A stretch of 5,813 nucleotides of DNA, from assembly GCA_002482405.1 (NCBI GenBank), contig DLFX01000223.1, forward strand, positions 195 to 6,007. The letters are read 5' to 3'. Source of the DNA: Firmicutes bacterium UBA7709 (GTDB lineage Bacteria; Bacillota_A; Clostridia; Peptostreptococcales; Anaerovoracaceae). Under the pieces are notes generated by a model, which was not told the DNA's origin, did not search any database, and worked only from the letters and a program-made list of their open reading frames with translations. Position numbers and translations under genes: made by a program. Positions 5,606-5,813 of this stretch are shown in pieces (position 1 is the first letter of the stretch; each line of letters starts with the position of its first letter).

Positions 5606-5813
5606 TTATTTCACCATATAGGCATTGTAGCAAATCTCGCCGGTAGTTTTGAACCCGATCACCGCAAAGGCGATGATGCCGTTCATCCATTTATACTTTT
5701 CCGCTCCGGTTTCAAAGAAGAGATGCTGGCGGAAATAATAGGTCGCCGGATCGAGGAACTCCCCTCTCGATTCCATCTCCATCTGCTCCGGCGTTTCGAT
5801 GCACCTTCCGTTT
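5606..5813 (-). CDS. DUF3237 family protein, C-terminal part only
   Basis: The last 68 codons of a gene entering from the right edge and ending at TAA 5608-5606. The visible protein contains RGEFLDPATYYFRQHLFFETG (in two parts, residues 16-36) followed by YKWMN (40-44) and ends CYNAYMVK. This matches the C-terminal signature of DUF3237 proteins, in which a Y-F-R strand, an F-E-T-G turn and a Y-x-W-L/M-N motif close a small beta-barrel, usually of about 150 residues in all. About half the protein is therefore missing. No enzyme activity is established for the family that I could assign here. The gene is followed by a 162-bp gap before the SLH-amidohydrolase gene on the same strand; the gap and the latter's own RBS suggest independent units, though read-through is possible. 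Confidence 0.88.
   Translation of the reverse strand, partial: NGRCIETPEQMEMESRGEFLDPATYYFRQHLFFETGAEKYKWMNGIIAFAVIGFKTTGEICYNAYMVK

Noticed and set aside
5493..5690. 65-residue minus-strand open frame
   Set aside because: It overlaps the DUF3237 coding sequence in another frame, has no Shine-Dalgarno site, and its basic run comes from a purine-rich stretch after the DUF3237 stop. It looks like chance.

Overview
The window looks like chromosomal DNA from a Gram-positive, probably anaerobic bacterium of the Bacillota (Clostridia is my best guess). The evidence is three S-layer homology (SLH) repeats on a secreted protein, strong AAGGAGG-type ribosome binding sites, a TTG start codon, and a small helical protein of a type I associate with Clostridia and Bacilli. 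Base composition is moderate in the genes and AT-rich in the gaps. The assignment is an inference from gene content, not a match to a known genome.

Layout, left to right. (1) The N-terminal 111 codons of a THEP1-like P-loop NTPase run off the left edge on the minus strand (1-335). (2) A 186-bp AT-rich gap holds a near-perfect inverted repeat at 417-447 and a small hairpin at 484-507. (3) A six-TM cation diffusion facilitator (CDF) transporter lies on the minus strand (522-1424), with non-standard residues at two of the usual metal-ligand positions. (4) A 270-bp divergent regulatory region (1425-1694) carries two perfect inverted repeats; one lies exactly over a strong predicted minus-strand promoter. 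(5) A 185-residue helical protein of unknown function is on the plus strand (1695-2252) and contains a visible internal duplication. (6) A hairpin terminator sits between convergent genes (2250-2299). (7) A 1044-residue secreted protein (2309-5443, minus) combines a signal peptide, three SLH domains, a Gly/Ser/His linker, a complete YtcJ-type amidohydrolase and an uncharacterised C-terminal beta-rich region. (8) A 162-bp gap contains a hairpin at 5488-5523. (9) The C-terminal 68 residues of a DUF3237 protein enter from the right edge (5606-5813, minus).

The genes do not form one obvious pathway. The CDF gene and the helical-protein gene share a divergent control region and could be co-regulated, but the minus-strand operator-like palindrome most directly concerns the CDF gene. 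The SLH-amidohydrolase appears to be a monocistronic unit with its own strong RBS and terminator, and would place a hydrolase on the outside of the cell wall. No tRNA, rRNA, CRISPR array, insertion sequence or phage gene is visible. The most rewarding points are the SLH-amidohydrolase architecture, the altered CDF metal site, and the perfect palindrome over the CDF promoter.
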